DNA of 64,000 bases from Blastococcus aggregatus (GCF_900221005.1 NZ_OBQI01000002.1:744001-808000), one strand, 5' to 3'. Counted from the first letter of the stretch, positions 42,683 through 50,944 are shown. Numbers and translations are program-made. The notes: a model not told the origin generated them from the sequence alone.

Positions 42683-43959
42683 GAGGAGCTCCCCCCGGTC
42701 GGGCGCGCGGCGCCGTAGACGGCCGGCGCGGCATCCGAGGTGCCCCCGTCCCGGGCCACCTCGACCGCTTCGGCGAGGGCGACCAGGAACTCGTCGGCCA
42801 CCTTCAGGTGGTACGGCGACACCATCAGGTGCAGGCCGCCGGGCTGCCGGTTCGGGAACCAGCCCCGGTCGGCCAGCGCCTCGGCCACGACGTCCATGTC
42901 CAGGACGTCGCTGCCGAACTGGAAGACGCACAGGTCCGGCGTGGAGGTGATGGTCAGCCCGTCGATCGCCTCGACCCCGGCCATCAGCCGGCGGGTGGCG
43001 TCGCGCACCTTCGCGGCCTGGCGCACGTAGCCCGCCTCGCCGAGGTGGCGCAGCGCCGCCCAGGCACCGGCGATCGGCGGGGCCGGACGCGTGCCGGCCG
43101 CCGTCGGCGACCCGTACAGCCCGCCGCCCCAGGCGCCGTCGTCGAACCACCACTGGGTCCGGTACTGCGCGACGTCGCGGTGCAGCAGCACGCTGGCGCC
43201 CTTGAACGCGTAGCCGTACTTGTGCAGGTCGGCGCTGATGCTCGTGACGCCCTCGACCCGGAAGTCCCACGGCGGCACCGGCTCCCCGAGCCGCTCCCAG
43301 AACGGCAGCATCATCCCGCCCAGGCAGGCGTCCACGTGGCAGAGCACGCCGGCCTCCAGCGCGATGGCCGCGACCTCGGTCACCGGGTCCATCACGCCGT
43401 ACGGGTAGCAGGGCGCGCTGGCCACGACCATGGCGGTGTCCGGGCCCACGGCCGCGCGCATCGCCTCGACGTCCAGCCGGTAGCCCTCGTCCACCGACAC
43501 CCGGATCTGGCGCATGTCGAGCAGGTGGCACGCCTTGGCGAACGCCGGGTGCGCGGTCACCGCGGTGACCAGCACCGGCTCGGCGATCCCCTTCTTGCGG
43601 GCCGTCTCGCGCGCGACCAGGACCGACATGAAGATCGACTCGGTGCCGCCGCTGGTGAGCCCACCCGCGCCGGGCGTGCCGTGCAGCAGGCCGGCGACCA
43701 TGTCCGCCGTCTCCCGCTCCATCCGGGCCAGGCTCGGGAAGCGCACCGGGTTGAGCGCGTTCTCCGCCAGGTACTCGCGGCTGACGTCGGCGAGCAGCTC
43801 CTCGAGCTCCTCGTCGTCCGGGTGGAAGATCAGCCCGAAGATGCGGCCGTTGCGCCAGTCGGCGTCGTCGTGCCGGTTCGCCACCATCCGGGCGAGGACG
43901 GCCGGGCCGTCGGTCCCCTCGGCGGGCAGTTCGGCGGGTGCGGGCGGTGCGGTGGACAC
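42679..43959 (-). CDS. PLP-dependent decarboxylase/lyase (group II decarboxylase, sphingosine-phosphate-lyase-like)
   Basis: 426-residue fold-type I PLP enzyme and first gene of the operon. It has LTSGGTESIFMSVLVARE, VTAHPAFAKACHLL, HVDACLGGMMLPF (Asp210 holding the pyridinium) and SISADLHKYGYAFKGASV with the Schiff-base Lys247. The closest pattern is the Dpl1/sphingosine-1-phosphate-lyase-type group, but bacterial members decarboxylate amino acids or cleave phospho-amino-alcohols. The N-terminus begins MSTAPPAPAELPAEG. It could release an amine or aldehyde for the next steps. Confidence 0.88.
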   Translation of the reverse strand: MSTAPPAPAELPAEGTDGPAVLARMVANRHDDADWRNGRIFGLIFHPDDEELEELLADVSREYLAENALNPVRFPSLARMERETADMVAGLLHGTPGAGGLTSGGTESIFMSVLVARETARKKGIAEPVLVTAVTAHPAFAKACHLLDMRQIRVSVDEGYRLDVEAMRAAVGPDTAMVVASAPCYPYGVMDPVTEVAAIALEAGVLCHVDACLGGMMLPFWERLGEPVPPWDFRVEGVTSISADLHKYGYAFKGASVLLHRDVAQYRTQWWFDDGAWGGGLYGSPTAAGTRPAPPIAGAWAALRHLGEAGYVRQAAKVRDATRRLMAGVEAIDGLTITSTPDLCVFQFGSDVLDMDVVAEALADRGWFPNRQPGGLHLMVSPYHLKVADEFLVALAEAVEVARDGGTSDAAPAVYGAARPTGGSSS

Positions 43960-44056
43960 GGGGCCTCCCGGATGTGTCGGCGGTCACCTTCCGCCGTCCG
44001 GCGGGGACACTAGCGCCCGCCGTCGGTCGGTCCGCAGCCGCCGTTATGGTCGGCCG

Positions 44057-45028
44057 GTGAGGATCCTGGTGCTGGGCGGTACGTCGTTCGTCGGTCGCGC
44101 GATCGTCGAGGAGGCGCTCCGCCGGGGCGACGAGCTGACGCTGTTCAGCCGGGGCCGCACCGGTACCGACCTGTTCCCCGACGTCGCCCGCCTGGTCGGC
44201 GACCGGGCGAGCGGCGACTACGGCTCCCTCCAAGGCACCGACTGGGACGCCGTCGTCGACGTGAGCGGCTACGTCCCCCGGCACGTGGCGCAGGCCGCCG
44301 ACGCGCTGGCCGGCTCGACCGGCCGGTACCTGTTCATCTCCACCGGGGCGGTCTACGACGGCAAGGCCGACGGTCCCCTCGACGAGTCCGCCCCCCGGCG
44401 CGAGCCGGAGCTCGGCACCGAGGAGGTCGACGGGCGCACCTACGGCCCGCTCAAGGTGGCCTGCGAGGACGAGGCGCTGGGCCGGTTCGGCGACCGCGCC
44501 ACGCTGGTCCGCCCCGGCATCGTCGCCGGCCCGCACGACCAGACCGACCGGTTCACCTGGTGGGCCCGCCGGGCCGCCCGCGGCGGCACGATCCCCCTGC
44601 CCGGACGGCCGGACCAGCCGGTGCAGGTCGTGGACAGCCGCGACCTGGCGAACCTGGTCGTCACGCTCCTGCACGACGACCGCGCGGGCACGTACAACGC
44701 CGCCGGCCCGGCCGAGCCGGTGACGCTGAGGGGCCTCGTCGAGGCCTGCGCCCGCGGCACCGGCGCGACCGTCGACGTCGTCCCGGTCGACCCCGCGCTG
44801 GGCGGCGGAGCGGTCCCGCTCGTGCTGGCCGACCCGCGGTTCGACGTCGGCATGCGCCGGAACGCCGACCTGGCCCGCACGGTGGGGCTCACCTCCACCC
44901 CCCTGGAGCAGACGGCGGCCGACGTCGTCGCCTGGGACCGGGAGCGCGGCGAGCCCCCGCTGGCCGTGGACCTGCCGGCCGACCGCGAGGCGGCGCTGCT
45001 GGCGGCCGCCGGCGCGGCCGGGAGCTGA
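44057..45028 (+). CDS. NAD-dependent epimerase/reductase (atypical or extended SDR)
   Basis: 323 residues. The start VRILVLGGTSFVGRAIVEEAL carries the GGTxFxGR fingerprint of the SDR_a7/CSP41-like or isoflavone-reductase-like group. It has the VDVSGYVPRHVAQAADAL and FISTGAVYDGK strands, TYGPLKVACE (catalytic Tyr-x3-Lys), and a C-terminal substrate domain. TATGGT lies 6 bases before the GTG, a leaderless pattern. It is divergent from the catabolic operon and overlaps the spermidine-synthase-like gene by one base. Confidence 0.85.
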   Translation: MRILVLGGTSFVGRAIVEEALRRGDELTLFSRGRTGTDLFPDVARLVGDRASGDYGSLQGTDWDAVVDVSGYVPRHVAQAADALAGSTGRYLFISTGAVYDGKADGPLDESAPRREPELGTEEVDGRTYGPLKVACEDEALGRFGDRATLVRPGIVAGPHDQTDRFTWWARRAARGGTIPLPGRPDQPVQVVDSRDLANLVVTLLHDDRAGTYNAAGPAEPVTLRGLVEACARGTGATVDVVPVDPALGGGAVPLVLADPRFDVGMRRNADLARTVGLTSTPLEQTAADVVAWDRERGEPPLAVDLPADREAALLAAAGAAGS

Positions 45029-45867
45029 TGCGGATCCCTCCGGGGCCGATGCCCGTGGCCGGTGGCACCGCCGAGTTGCTGGGTGACGCCGACCGCGACG
45101 GCTCGTGGGTGCTCATGGTGGACGGCACCCCGCAGTCGCACGTCGACCTCGAGGACCCGACCCACCTCGAGTTCGAGTACGTCCGCCGGATGGGCCACGT
45201 GCTCGACCTCGCCGCCCCGGCCGGTGCGGCGCTGGACGTCGTGCACCTGGGCGGGGGCGCGCTCACCCTGCCCCGGTACGTGGCGACGAGCCGGGCGGGC
45301 TCCCGCCAGCGGGTGGTGGAGATCGACCAGGCGCTCACCGACCTGGTCCGCGAGTACCTGCCCCTGCCGCGCAATGCCCGCGTGCGGGTCCGCGCCGAGG
45401 ACGCCCGCACCGCACTCACCCTGCTGCACCCGGCCAGCGCCGACGTCGTCGTCACCGACGTGTTCGCCGGCGCGCGGACCCCGGCCCACCTGACCACGGT
45501 CGAGTTCGCCCGGGAGGTCGCCCGCGTGCTGCGCCCCGGCGGGCTCTACGCCGCGAACGTCGCCGACGGCCCGCCGCTGCGGTTCGCGCGGGGCCAGGTC
45601 GCGACGCTGCGCTCGGTGTTCGCGCACGTCTGCCTGCTCGCCGAGCCGGGCACGATGCGCGGCCGCCGGTTCGGCAACCTGGTGGCCGTCGCCTCGGACG
45701 ACGAACTGCCGCTGGCCGACCTCAGCCGGGCCTGCGCGCGCGACCCGATGCCCTCCCGGGTCGTGGACGGCGCCGACCTCGAGCGGTTCGTCGGGCGCAC
45801 GCCGCCGGTGACCGACGCCGAGGCGCAGCCGTCGCCCGAGCCTCCGGCGGGCGTCTTCGGGCGCTGA
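45028..45867 (+). CDS. Spermidine synthase-like methyltransferase-fold protein
   Basis: 279-residue protein of the polyamine aminopropyltransferase-like family. It has FEYVRRMGHVLDLA, VVHLGGGALTLPRYVATSRA (nucleotide-binding glycine loop), VVEIDQALTDLVREYLPL (acidic residue for the SAM-derived ligand) and VVVTDVFAGARTPAHLTTVEF. The aspartates that bind polyamine are not all present, so it may be a spermidine-synthase-like methyltransferase as in many actinobacteria. TGATG overlap with the upstream reductase gene. Confidence 0.83.
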   Translation: MRIPPGPMPVAGGTAELLGDADRDGSWVLMVDGTPQSHVDLEDPTHLEFEYVRRMGHVLDLAAPAGAALDVVHLGGGALTLPRYVATSRAGSRQRVVEIDQALTDLVREYLPLPRNARVRVRAEDARTALTLLHPASADVVVTDVFAGARTPAHLTTVEFAREVARVLRPGGLYAANVADGPPLRFARGQVATLRSVFAHVCLLAEPGTMRGRRFGNLVAVASDDELPLADLSRACARDPMPSRVVDGADLERFVGRTPPVTDAEAQPSPEPPAGVFGR

Positions 45868-45882
45868 GGGCTCAGCGCCCGG

Positions 45883-46167
45883 TCACCAGCTGTTGCCGCG
45901 GCTCAGGCCGCGCACGGCCGGGCGCACGTCGACCAGGTAGACGGTGGCGGCGATGACCGCCGGCAGCCCGAGGAAGCTCATCGCCCCGAACAGGTAGACG
46001 AAGACCGCCGCCAGGCCCGTGATGCCGGCCCACGCGGGCTTGCTCAGCTTGCCCATCGCGACGAAGTTCGGGGCCGGGCGGATCAGCGCGTCGACGAACG
46101 CCCACAGGGTGAGTACCTGCGCGGCCACGTAGAGGCCGCTGAAGAGCAGTCCGTCGAACTCCGCCAT
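45883..46167 (-). CDS. DUF2516 membrane protein
   Basis: 94 residues with three hydrophobic segments (LYVAAQVLTLWAFVDALI, WAGITGLAAVFVYLFGAMSFL, LPAVIAATVYLVDVRP). It matches DUF2516, which is found after hbhA in mycobacteria (Rv0476). ATG at 46167 was chosen because TACCCT lies 7 bases upstream (leaderless); a GTG two codons earlier is the alternative. Function unknown. Confidence 0.86.
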   Translation of the reverse strand: MAEFDGLLFSGLYVAAQVLTLWAFVDALIRPAPNFVAMGKLSKPAWAGITGLAAVFVYLFGAMSFLGLPAVIAATVYLVDVRPAVRGLSRGNSW

Positions 46168-46192
46168 GGCCACGAGGGTACCCGGACGCGAC

Positions 46193-46227
46193 AGGGCCCC
46201 GGAGCGCTCTCGCAGCTCCGGGGCCCT
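46193..46227 (-). terminator. Strong stem-loop after the HbhA-like gene
   Basis: AGGGCCCCGGAGC and GCTCCGGGGCCCT pair perfectly over 13 bp around a 9-base loop. It lies 18 bp after the HbhA-like stop and before the DUF2516 promoter. No T-run, so an actinobacterial-type intrinsic terminator. Confidence 0.75.
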
Positions 46228-46245
46228 GGTTCGTGGGGTGGTGCG

Positions 46246-47076
46246 TCAGCCGTTGCGCTTGGCCGGCACAGCCGCCGGGTCGGTCCGCTTCGCGGTCCGG
46301 GCCCGGGTGACGCGCGCCGAGGTGGCCTTGGTGGCCGAGGTACCGGCGGCGGCACTGCTCTTCTTACCGGTCGTCTTGCGGGCGGGCTTCGGCGCCTCGA
46401 CGGCGTCCTCGAGCTCGCTCTTCGTGACCTCGGCGGTCTTCTCGACCGACGACTCGGCCTTCGCGGCGACCTTCGTCGCCTTGGCGGCGGTCTTCTGCGC
46501 GACCGAGGTGACCTCGTTGGAGGCGTCGGCGACGGCCTCGGCGGTCTCCTCGAGGATGTCCTCGAGCGCGTCCTCGACCGTGTCGACGGCCCGCTCGGCG
46601 CGACGCACGACCCGGCGGAAGCCGGGCTGGCGGCGCAGCTCCTCGACGACCTCGGCGCCGCGCTCGGCCAGCGTGCCGACGGTCGCGGTCGCCTGGGTGC
46701 GGGCGGTGTCGACCAGGCCGGCGACGGTGCTGCGCAGGGCGTCGGGGCGGACGGCGTCGGCCAGCTGGTGCGCCGTGGTGCGCGCGCTGCCGGCGGCCTC
46801 GTTGGCCCGAGCACGCGCGGTGTCGGCGGCCTCGGTGGCCCGGGTGCGGGCTTCGCGGACGGCGAGGTCGGCCTGGACCTGCGCCTCGCCCGGCAGGGCC
46901 AGCACGGAGGAGGTGGCCTTCGAGCGGAACTGGTCGAGGACGGTGCGGGCGCTCTGGACGGCCAGGTCACCGGCGCCGACGACGGCGAGGATGGGGGTGC
47001 GGGCCTGCTCGGCCAGCGAGCGGCCCTGGGCCACAGCGAGCTCGCCGTACTGCTTCACGGTCTGGGTGGGGGTCAT
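46246..47076 (-). CDS. HbhA-like coiled-coil protein with basic C-terminal tail
   Basis: 276 residues, related to mycobacterial heparin-binding hemagglutinin. The N-terminal part has TVKQYGELAVAQGRSLAEQA and AVVGAGDLAVQSARTVL. A long helical, Ala/Glu/Arg-rich coiled coil spans residues 70-215. The tail is rich in Lys, Ala and Ser (KTTGKKSSAAAGTSATKATS, then ARTAKRTDPAAVPAKRNG) and may bind polyanions or nucleic acid. No signal peptide, as in HbhA. In non-pathogens the role is unknown; lipid-body and cell-shape roles have been proposed. It is cotranscribed with the XRE regulator (ATGA overlap). Confidence 0.85.
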   Translation of the reverse strand: MTPTQTVKQYGELAVAQGRSLAEQARTPILAVVGAGDLAVQSARTVLDQFRSKATSSVLALPGEAQVQADLAVREARTRATEAADTARARANEAAGSARTTAHQLADAVRPDALRSTVAGLVDTARTQATATVGTLAERGAEVVEELRRQPGFRRVVRRAERAVDTVEDALEDILEETAEAVADASNEVTSVAQKTAAKATKVAAKAESSVEKTAEVTKSELEDAVEAPKPARKTTGKKSSAAAGTSATKATSARVTRARTAKRTDPAAVPAKRNG

Positions 47077-47603
47077 GCCGACTCCTTGGAAGGGTGGGAG
47101 GGGTTCTCGGGTGCGGCCTGGGGAGCGGCCGAGGACGCCGTGCTGACGCCGTGCTCGCGGACGTAGGTCTCGTAGAGCTCCAGCAGCACGGCCTTGTGCC
47201 GTTCGGACAGCGCCTCGTCCGACCGGATCGCCGCCACGGTGTCCGGGTTGCCGGACCGCCGGTCGAGGATCCCCGCCTGCTCGTAGAGCGACTCGGCCGA
47301 GATCTTCAGGCCCCGGGCGATCGACGCGAGGATCTCCGCTGACGGCTTGCGGAGGCCCCGCTCCACCTGGGACAGGTAGGGGTTGCTGACGCCGGCGGTG
47401 CGGGCCAGCTCCCTCAGGGACACCTGGGCGGCACTGCGCTGCTCGCGGATGTAGTTGCCCACCTGCGAACCGACGGCGGTGACGTTGCTCGCCGAGGCGT
47501 TCGTGGCCTCGGCGACGGACTCGGCCACGGTGCCGGCGACCCGGTCCACCGTCGAGCGGACCGTGCTCACCTGCTCGCGGACGAACTCTCCCGGTGTCTG
47601 CAC
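47073..47603 (-). CDS. XRE-family transcriptional regulator (Rv0474-like)
   Basis: 176 residues. The N-terminus (VQTPGEFVREQVSTVRSTVD) is helical. The HTH domain is QVSLRELARTAGVSNPYLSQVERGLRKPSAEILASIARGL, of the Cro/C1 type. A short C-terminal region ends STASSAAPQAAPENPSHP. The GTG at 47603 has TAGTCT 7 bases upstream, implying a leaderless transcript. An exact 11-bp inverted repeat centred near -36 to -37 is the likely self-operator. It is the first gene of the regulator-hbhA pair. Confidence 0.9.
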   Translation of the reverse strand: MQTPGEFVREQVSTVRSTVDRVAGTVAESVAEATNASASNVTAVGSQVGNYIREQRSAAQVSLRELARTAGVSNPYLSQVERGLRKPSAEILASIARGLKISAESLYEQAGILDRRSGNPDTVAAIRSDEALSERHKAVLLELYETYVREHGVSTASSAAPQAAPENPSHPSKESA

Positions 47604-47622
47604 GTGTCCGAGACTAGCCCGG

Positions 47623-47656
47623 AGTGCTAGCTCCTGCAAGCAGATGAGCTAGCACT
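47623..47656. promoter_or_regulatory. Perfect inverted repeat operator upstream of the XRE gene
   Basis: AGTGCTAGCTC (47623-47633) and GAGCTAGCACT (47646-47656) are exact reverse complements separated by 12 bp. The centre is about 36 bases before the presumed leaderless start at 47603. A third CTAG lies at about 47614. This is a likely operator for the adjacent XRE regulator. Confidence 0.7.
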
Positions 47657-47690
47657 CGGCTGTCTGCCGCGTCACACCCGGAATCGCAGT

Positions 47691-48635
47691 TCAGCCCGCC
47701 AGCGCCGGCGCCGCGCGCACGGCACCCACGATCCCCTCGCCTCCGGACAGCGGGAGCTGCAACCACGGCGCGAGCACGTCGGCCAGCACCCCGAGCCGGA
47801 GCAGGCCCGCGGTCAGCGCGGGCATCCGCCCGCGGTCGCCGCCGTCGTCGAGCTTGAGCGCCACCGCGCCCGCCCCGGGCAGCGCGGCGACGTGCACGCC
47901 GTCGGCGCCGCCCTTGACCAGCAGGCCGGGGACGGCGCGCATCAGGTCGGTGTCCTCGCGGCCGGTGCCCGCCACGAACCAGGGCTGGGCGCGCATGGCG
48001 TCGGCGACCGCGCGCTCCGGGGAGCCGGCGTCGGCCTGCACCAGGGAGAGGACACCGCGGGCCAGGCCGGTCGGCGAGAGCGCGTGCTGCGGCGCACCGC
48101 AGCCGTCGACGACGACGGCCGTCACCGGCTCACCCGCCGCCTCGCCCAGCCGCGCGTCGATCGCCTGCTGCAGCGGGTGCGCGCGGTCGAGGTAGCCCTC
48201 GACCGGCCAGCCGGCCGCCACGCACGCGGCGAGCATCGCCGCGTGCTTGCCCGAGCAGTTCATCACCAGCCGGTCGGGCGCGCGGCCCTCGACCAGCCAG
48301 GCCGCCCGCGTCGCCTCGTGCGAGGGCAGCGCCGGCGGGCAGCCCAGGTGCTCGGGCCCGAGCCCGGCGGCGGCGAGGATCGCCGCCGCGAGCTCCCGGT
48401 GCCCGTCCTCGCCGTTGTGCGAGCCGGCCCCGATCGCCAGCTCGGCCTCGTCGCGCGGCGCCCAGCCGGCGGCGAGCAGCGCCGTCGCCTGCACGGGCTT
48501 GTTCGACGAGCGCGGCAGCATCGGCCGGTCCACGGCGCCCGCGCCGAAGCGCACGTCCCCGTCCGCGCCGAGCACGACCAGGGAGCCGCGGTGCACCGAC
48601 TCGAGGAACCCGGACCGCTCGACCTCGACCAGCAC
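47691..48635 (-). CDS. L-asparaginase II-type protein
   Basis: 314 residues. The family pattern is LVEVERSGFLESVHRGSLVVL, PMLPRSSNKPVQATALLAAG (catalytic SSNKP region), GAGSHNGEDGHRELAAAIL and LVMNCSGKHAAMLAACVAAG. This is the Rhizobium-type asparaginase (AnsA/AsnA II, PF06089), unrelated to the E. coli enzymes. Hydrolyses asparagine to aspartate and ammonia. The GTG start was chosen; no strong ribosome site. It is 32 bp after the RsiG-like gene on the same strand. Confidence 0.9.
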   Translation of the reverse strand: MLVEVERSGFLESVHRGSLVVLGADGDVRFGAGAVDRPMLPRSSNKPVQATALLAAGWAPRDEAELAIGAGSHNGEDGHRELAAAILAAAGLGPEHLGCPPALPSHEATRAAWLVEGRAPDRLVMNCSGKHAAMLAACVAAGWPVEGYLDRAHPLQQAIDARLGEAAGEPVTAVVVDGCGAPQHALSPTGLARGVLSLVQADAGSPERAVADAMRAQPWFVAGTGREDTDLMRAVPGLLVKGGADGVHVAALPGAGAVALKLDDGGDRGRMPALTAGLLRLGVLADVLAPWLQLPLSGGEGIVGAVRAAPALAG

Positions 48636-48667
48636 CGGGTTCCCTGGCCAGGAACGGTCGTCGTCGT

Positions 48668-49228
48668 TCAGTGCCGGCCCTCGTCGGCCAGCAGCGCCGC
48701 GACGTCGGCCTCGCCGTCGCGGTAGCGGCGACCCAGCTCCCCGGCGAGCGCATCCATGACCTGCTGGACGCCGCGCCGCCGCTCGGAGAGGCCGACCTCG
48801 GCCTCGGCGAGCGCGCGGGCGCCCTGCTCGAGCTTGGCGTCGGGGAGGTCGGTGATCGAGGAGAGGTCGACCCCGGGGGTCAGCGCGTTCACCCAGGACT
48901 CGTACTCGTCGGGGTTGGCCGGCTGCACCGTCTGGTGGCGCCCGAGACCGTGCGCCGGGCCGCGGCCCTTCTCGGACAGGATCTCCGGGAGCAGCTCGAC
49001 CAGCGACCGGCCGTCGTGCTCGGCCCGGCGCTGCACCTCGCGGCGCACGATGTCCAGCCGGCCCTGCAGCAGCCGCCGCGTGTAGGAGAGGTTGACCTCC
49101 TCCTGCTCGGCCTGGCGGCGCAGCGAGCGCACCTCGGTCATCGACCGCCGGGTCGCGTCCTCGAGGAACGCGGGGTCCAGCAGCGCGTCGACGGCGGCGC
49201 CCCCCGCGGGACTGGTCTTGGTGCTCAC
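48668..49228 (-). CDS. rsiG: RsiG-like c-di-GMP-binding anti-sigma factor (WhiG/FliA antagonist)
   Basis: 186-residue, mostly helical protein. It has two exact copies of the c-di-GMP-binding signature E-x3-S-x2-R-x3-Q-x3-D: EVNLSYTRRLLQGRLD (E44, S48, R51, Q55, D59) and EVGLSERRRGVQQVMD (E144, S148, R151, Q155, D159), 100 residues apart. In Streptomyces RsiG two such helices form an antiparallel coiled coil that binds a c-di-GMP dimer and sequesters the sigma factor WhiG. The GTG start has GAGGAGA upstream; a longer frame is not conserved. The sigma partner is not in this window. In motile relatives it would govern flagellar sigma activity. Confidence 0.88.
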   Translation of the reverse strand: MSTKTSPAGGAAVDALLDPAFLEDATRRSMTEVRSLRRQAEQEEVNLSYTRRLLQGRLDIVRREVQRRAEHDGRSLVELLPEILSEKGRGPAHGLGRHQTVQPANPDEYESWVNALTPGVDLSSITDLPDAKLEQGARALAEAEVGLSERRRGVQQVMDALAGELGRRYRDGEADVAALLADEGRH

Positions 49229-49331
49229 GTGTTCTCCTCGCTGGCGCTCGTCGCCGACGTTCGCCGGGCTGCTGTGCTCTCGGGTGAGCTCGCGAGCTCG
49301 CTCACTGCGGCCTCCATCGGTCGTCTTCTCG

Positions 49332-50453
49332 TCACGCACGCGGCATGGTCGCAGACCGGACGGCTCGGATGCGGTCGCGCGCCGCCGCCCGGGTGTCGTC
49401 GACCTCCGCGGGGGCGTCGTCCGGATCGATCGCGGCGACCGATCCGCCCACGGTCAGCGCGGCGTCGGGAGCGACCGACTGCTTCACCAGCGCCAGCGCG
49501 ATCACGCCGAGCTCGTGGTGCCGCACGACCGTGCCGACCCGGCCCACCTCGCGGGCGCCGGCGAGCACCGGGGCGCCGGGCTCGGTGAGGTCCTCGCTGA
49601 CGCCGTCCAGGTGCAGCAGCACCAGCCGGCGCGGCGGCCGACCCAGGTTGTGCACCCGGGCGACGGTCTCCTGCCCGCGGTAGCAGCCCTTGTCCAGGTG
49701 CACCGCGCTGGTCAGCCACTCCAGCTCGTTGGGGATGGTGCGGTGGTCGCTGTCGGCGCCCAGCCGCGGCCGGCGGGCCTCCACGCGCAGCGCCTCGTAG
49801 GCCTGCACCCCCGCGAGCCGGGCCCCGGCGGTCAGCAGCCGGTCGGCGACGGCGTCGACCGAGCCGCGCGGCACGACCAGGTCCACGACGACGGCGCTGC
49901 CGTCGCCGATCGGGCGCATCCGGCGGGCGAACCCGCCGTCGGCCAGCGGCTCCACCGCGTACTCGACGGCGGGCGCGGGCAGGCCGGCGGCGCCCAGCAC
50001 GTCGAGCGCGCTCGGCCCCACCAGCGAGAGGACGGCCCACTGCGCCGTCACCAGCTCCGGCTCGACGCGGAGCATGAAGCGCATCTTCTGCAGGAAGGCG
50101 TGCAGTGCGACACCCGTGCCGGGCTCGACGTCGGCCCAGGTGGTGCCGCCGAGCTCGGCGATCACCAGGTGGTGCTCGACGTGCCCCTGCGGGGAGAGGA
50201 CCAGCGCCTCGCTGCCGGTGGCGTCGGCCAGCCGGTCGAGGTGCTGGCTGGTGAGGCTGTGCAGCCAGGAGAGCCGGTCGGCGCCGGGGACGACGAGCAC
50301 GTCCCGGTCGCTGCGGTCCACCAGCCCGGCGCCCTCGGCGAGCAGCCGCTGCTCGCGCAGCGGGTCCCCGTAGTGGGCGGCCACCGCGACGGCGGCGTCC
50401 ACCGGCTTCTCGACGGCGACGGCGCCCGGGCGGGACAGCAGGGTGGAACTCAT
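49332..50453 (-). CDS. ygfZ: YgfZ/GcvT-domain folate-binding protein
   Basis: 373 residues. It is related to aminomethyltransferase, with the YgfZ-specific tag HLDKGCYRGQETVARVHNLG (K-G-C-Y-x-G-Q-E). It has DRDVLVVPGADRLSWLHSLTSQHL in the N-terminal domain. YgfZ supports the assembly or repair of Fe-S enzymes with tetrahydrofolate. The ATG overlaps the Fur gene stop (ATGA), which links it to metal regulation. The Fur-YgfZ pair is frequent in actinobacteria. Confidence 0.92.
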   Translation of the reverse strand: MSSTLLSRPGAVAVEKPVDAAVAVAAHYGDPLREQRLLAEGAGLVDRSDRDVLVVPGADRLSWLHSLTSQHLDRLADATGSEALVLSPQGHVEHHLVIAELGGTTWADVEPGTGVALHAFLQKMRFMLRVEPELVTAQWAVLSLVGPSALDVLGAAGLPAPAVEYAVEPLADGGFARRMRPIGDGSAVVVDLVVPRGSVDAVADRLLTAGARLAGVQAYEALRVEARRPRLGADSDHRTIPNELEWLTSAVHLDKGCYRGQETVARVHNLGRPPRRLVLLHLDGVSEDLTEPGAPVLAGAREVGRVGTVVRHHELGVIALALVKQSVAPDAALTVGGSVAAIDPDDAPAEVDDTRAAARDRIRAVRSATMPRA

Positions 50454-50944
50454 GGGGTCTCCGATGCTCGTTCGCGGCATGCGCGGCACGTCCCGGACAG
50501 GGCGACGTGCCCCACGTCCACGGTGAAACCCAGATCGGCGGCCAGACGTTCCGCCGCGCTGTCCAGCAGGTCGGGGGCGACCGAGGAGATCTCGCCGCAG
50601 GAGGCGCACACCACGTGCAGGTGGGCGTGCTCGGAGGCGTGGTAGATCGGCGCCCCCTTGCCCAGGTGGGTGTGCCACACCAGGCCCAGCCGCTCGAGCA
50701 GCTCCAGGTTGCGGTAGACCGTGGAGGCGTCCGGCGCGGGGGACCCGGGCCCGGCCTCCTCGCGCAGCCACGCCCCGATCGCCTCGGGCGTCGCGTGCTC
50801 CAGAGCCTCCACGGCCGCCAGCACGCGGCGGCGCTGGGCCGTCAGGCGCAGCCCGCGGGACCGCAGCCGCTCGGCCAGCGGTGCCGCGTCGCCGGCGGTG
50901 CGGCCCGCGCTGCCACCCTCGACCGCATGGCCCTCGTGCTCCAT
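50450..50944 (-). CDS. Fur-family metalloregulator
   Basis: 164 residues. The winged HTH is LAERLRSRGLRLTAQRRRVLAAV and ATPEAIGAWL with DASTVYRNLELLERLGLV. The metal-binding and dimerisation domain has HASEHAHLHVVCASCGEI, then CRACR. The two CxxC pairs are the structural Zn site, and HxH residues form the regulatory site. It could be Fur, Zur or PerR-like; the residues seen do not settle it. TAGGGT lies 6 bases before the ATG, hence leaderless. The divergent IR at 50982-51005 may be its operator. Confidence 0.9.
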   Translation of the reverse strand: MEHEGHAVEGGSAGRTAGDAAPLAERLRSRGLRLTAQRRRVLAAVEALEHATPEAIGAWLREEAGPGSPAPDASTVYRNLELLERLGLVWHTHLGKGAPIYHASEHAHLHVVCASCGEISSVAPDLLDSAAERLAADLGFTVDVGHVALSGTCRACRERASETP

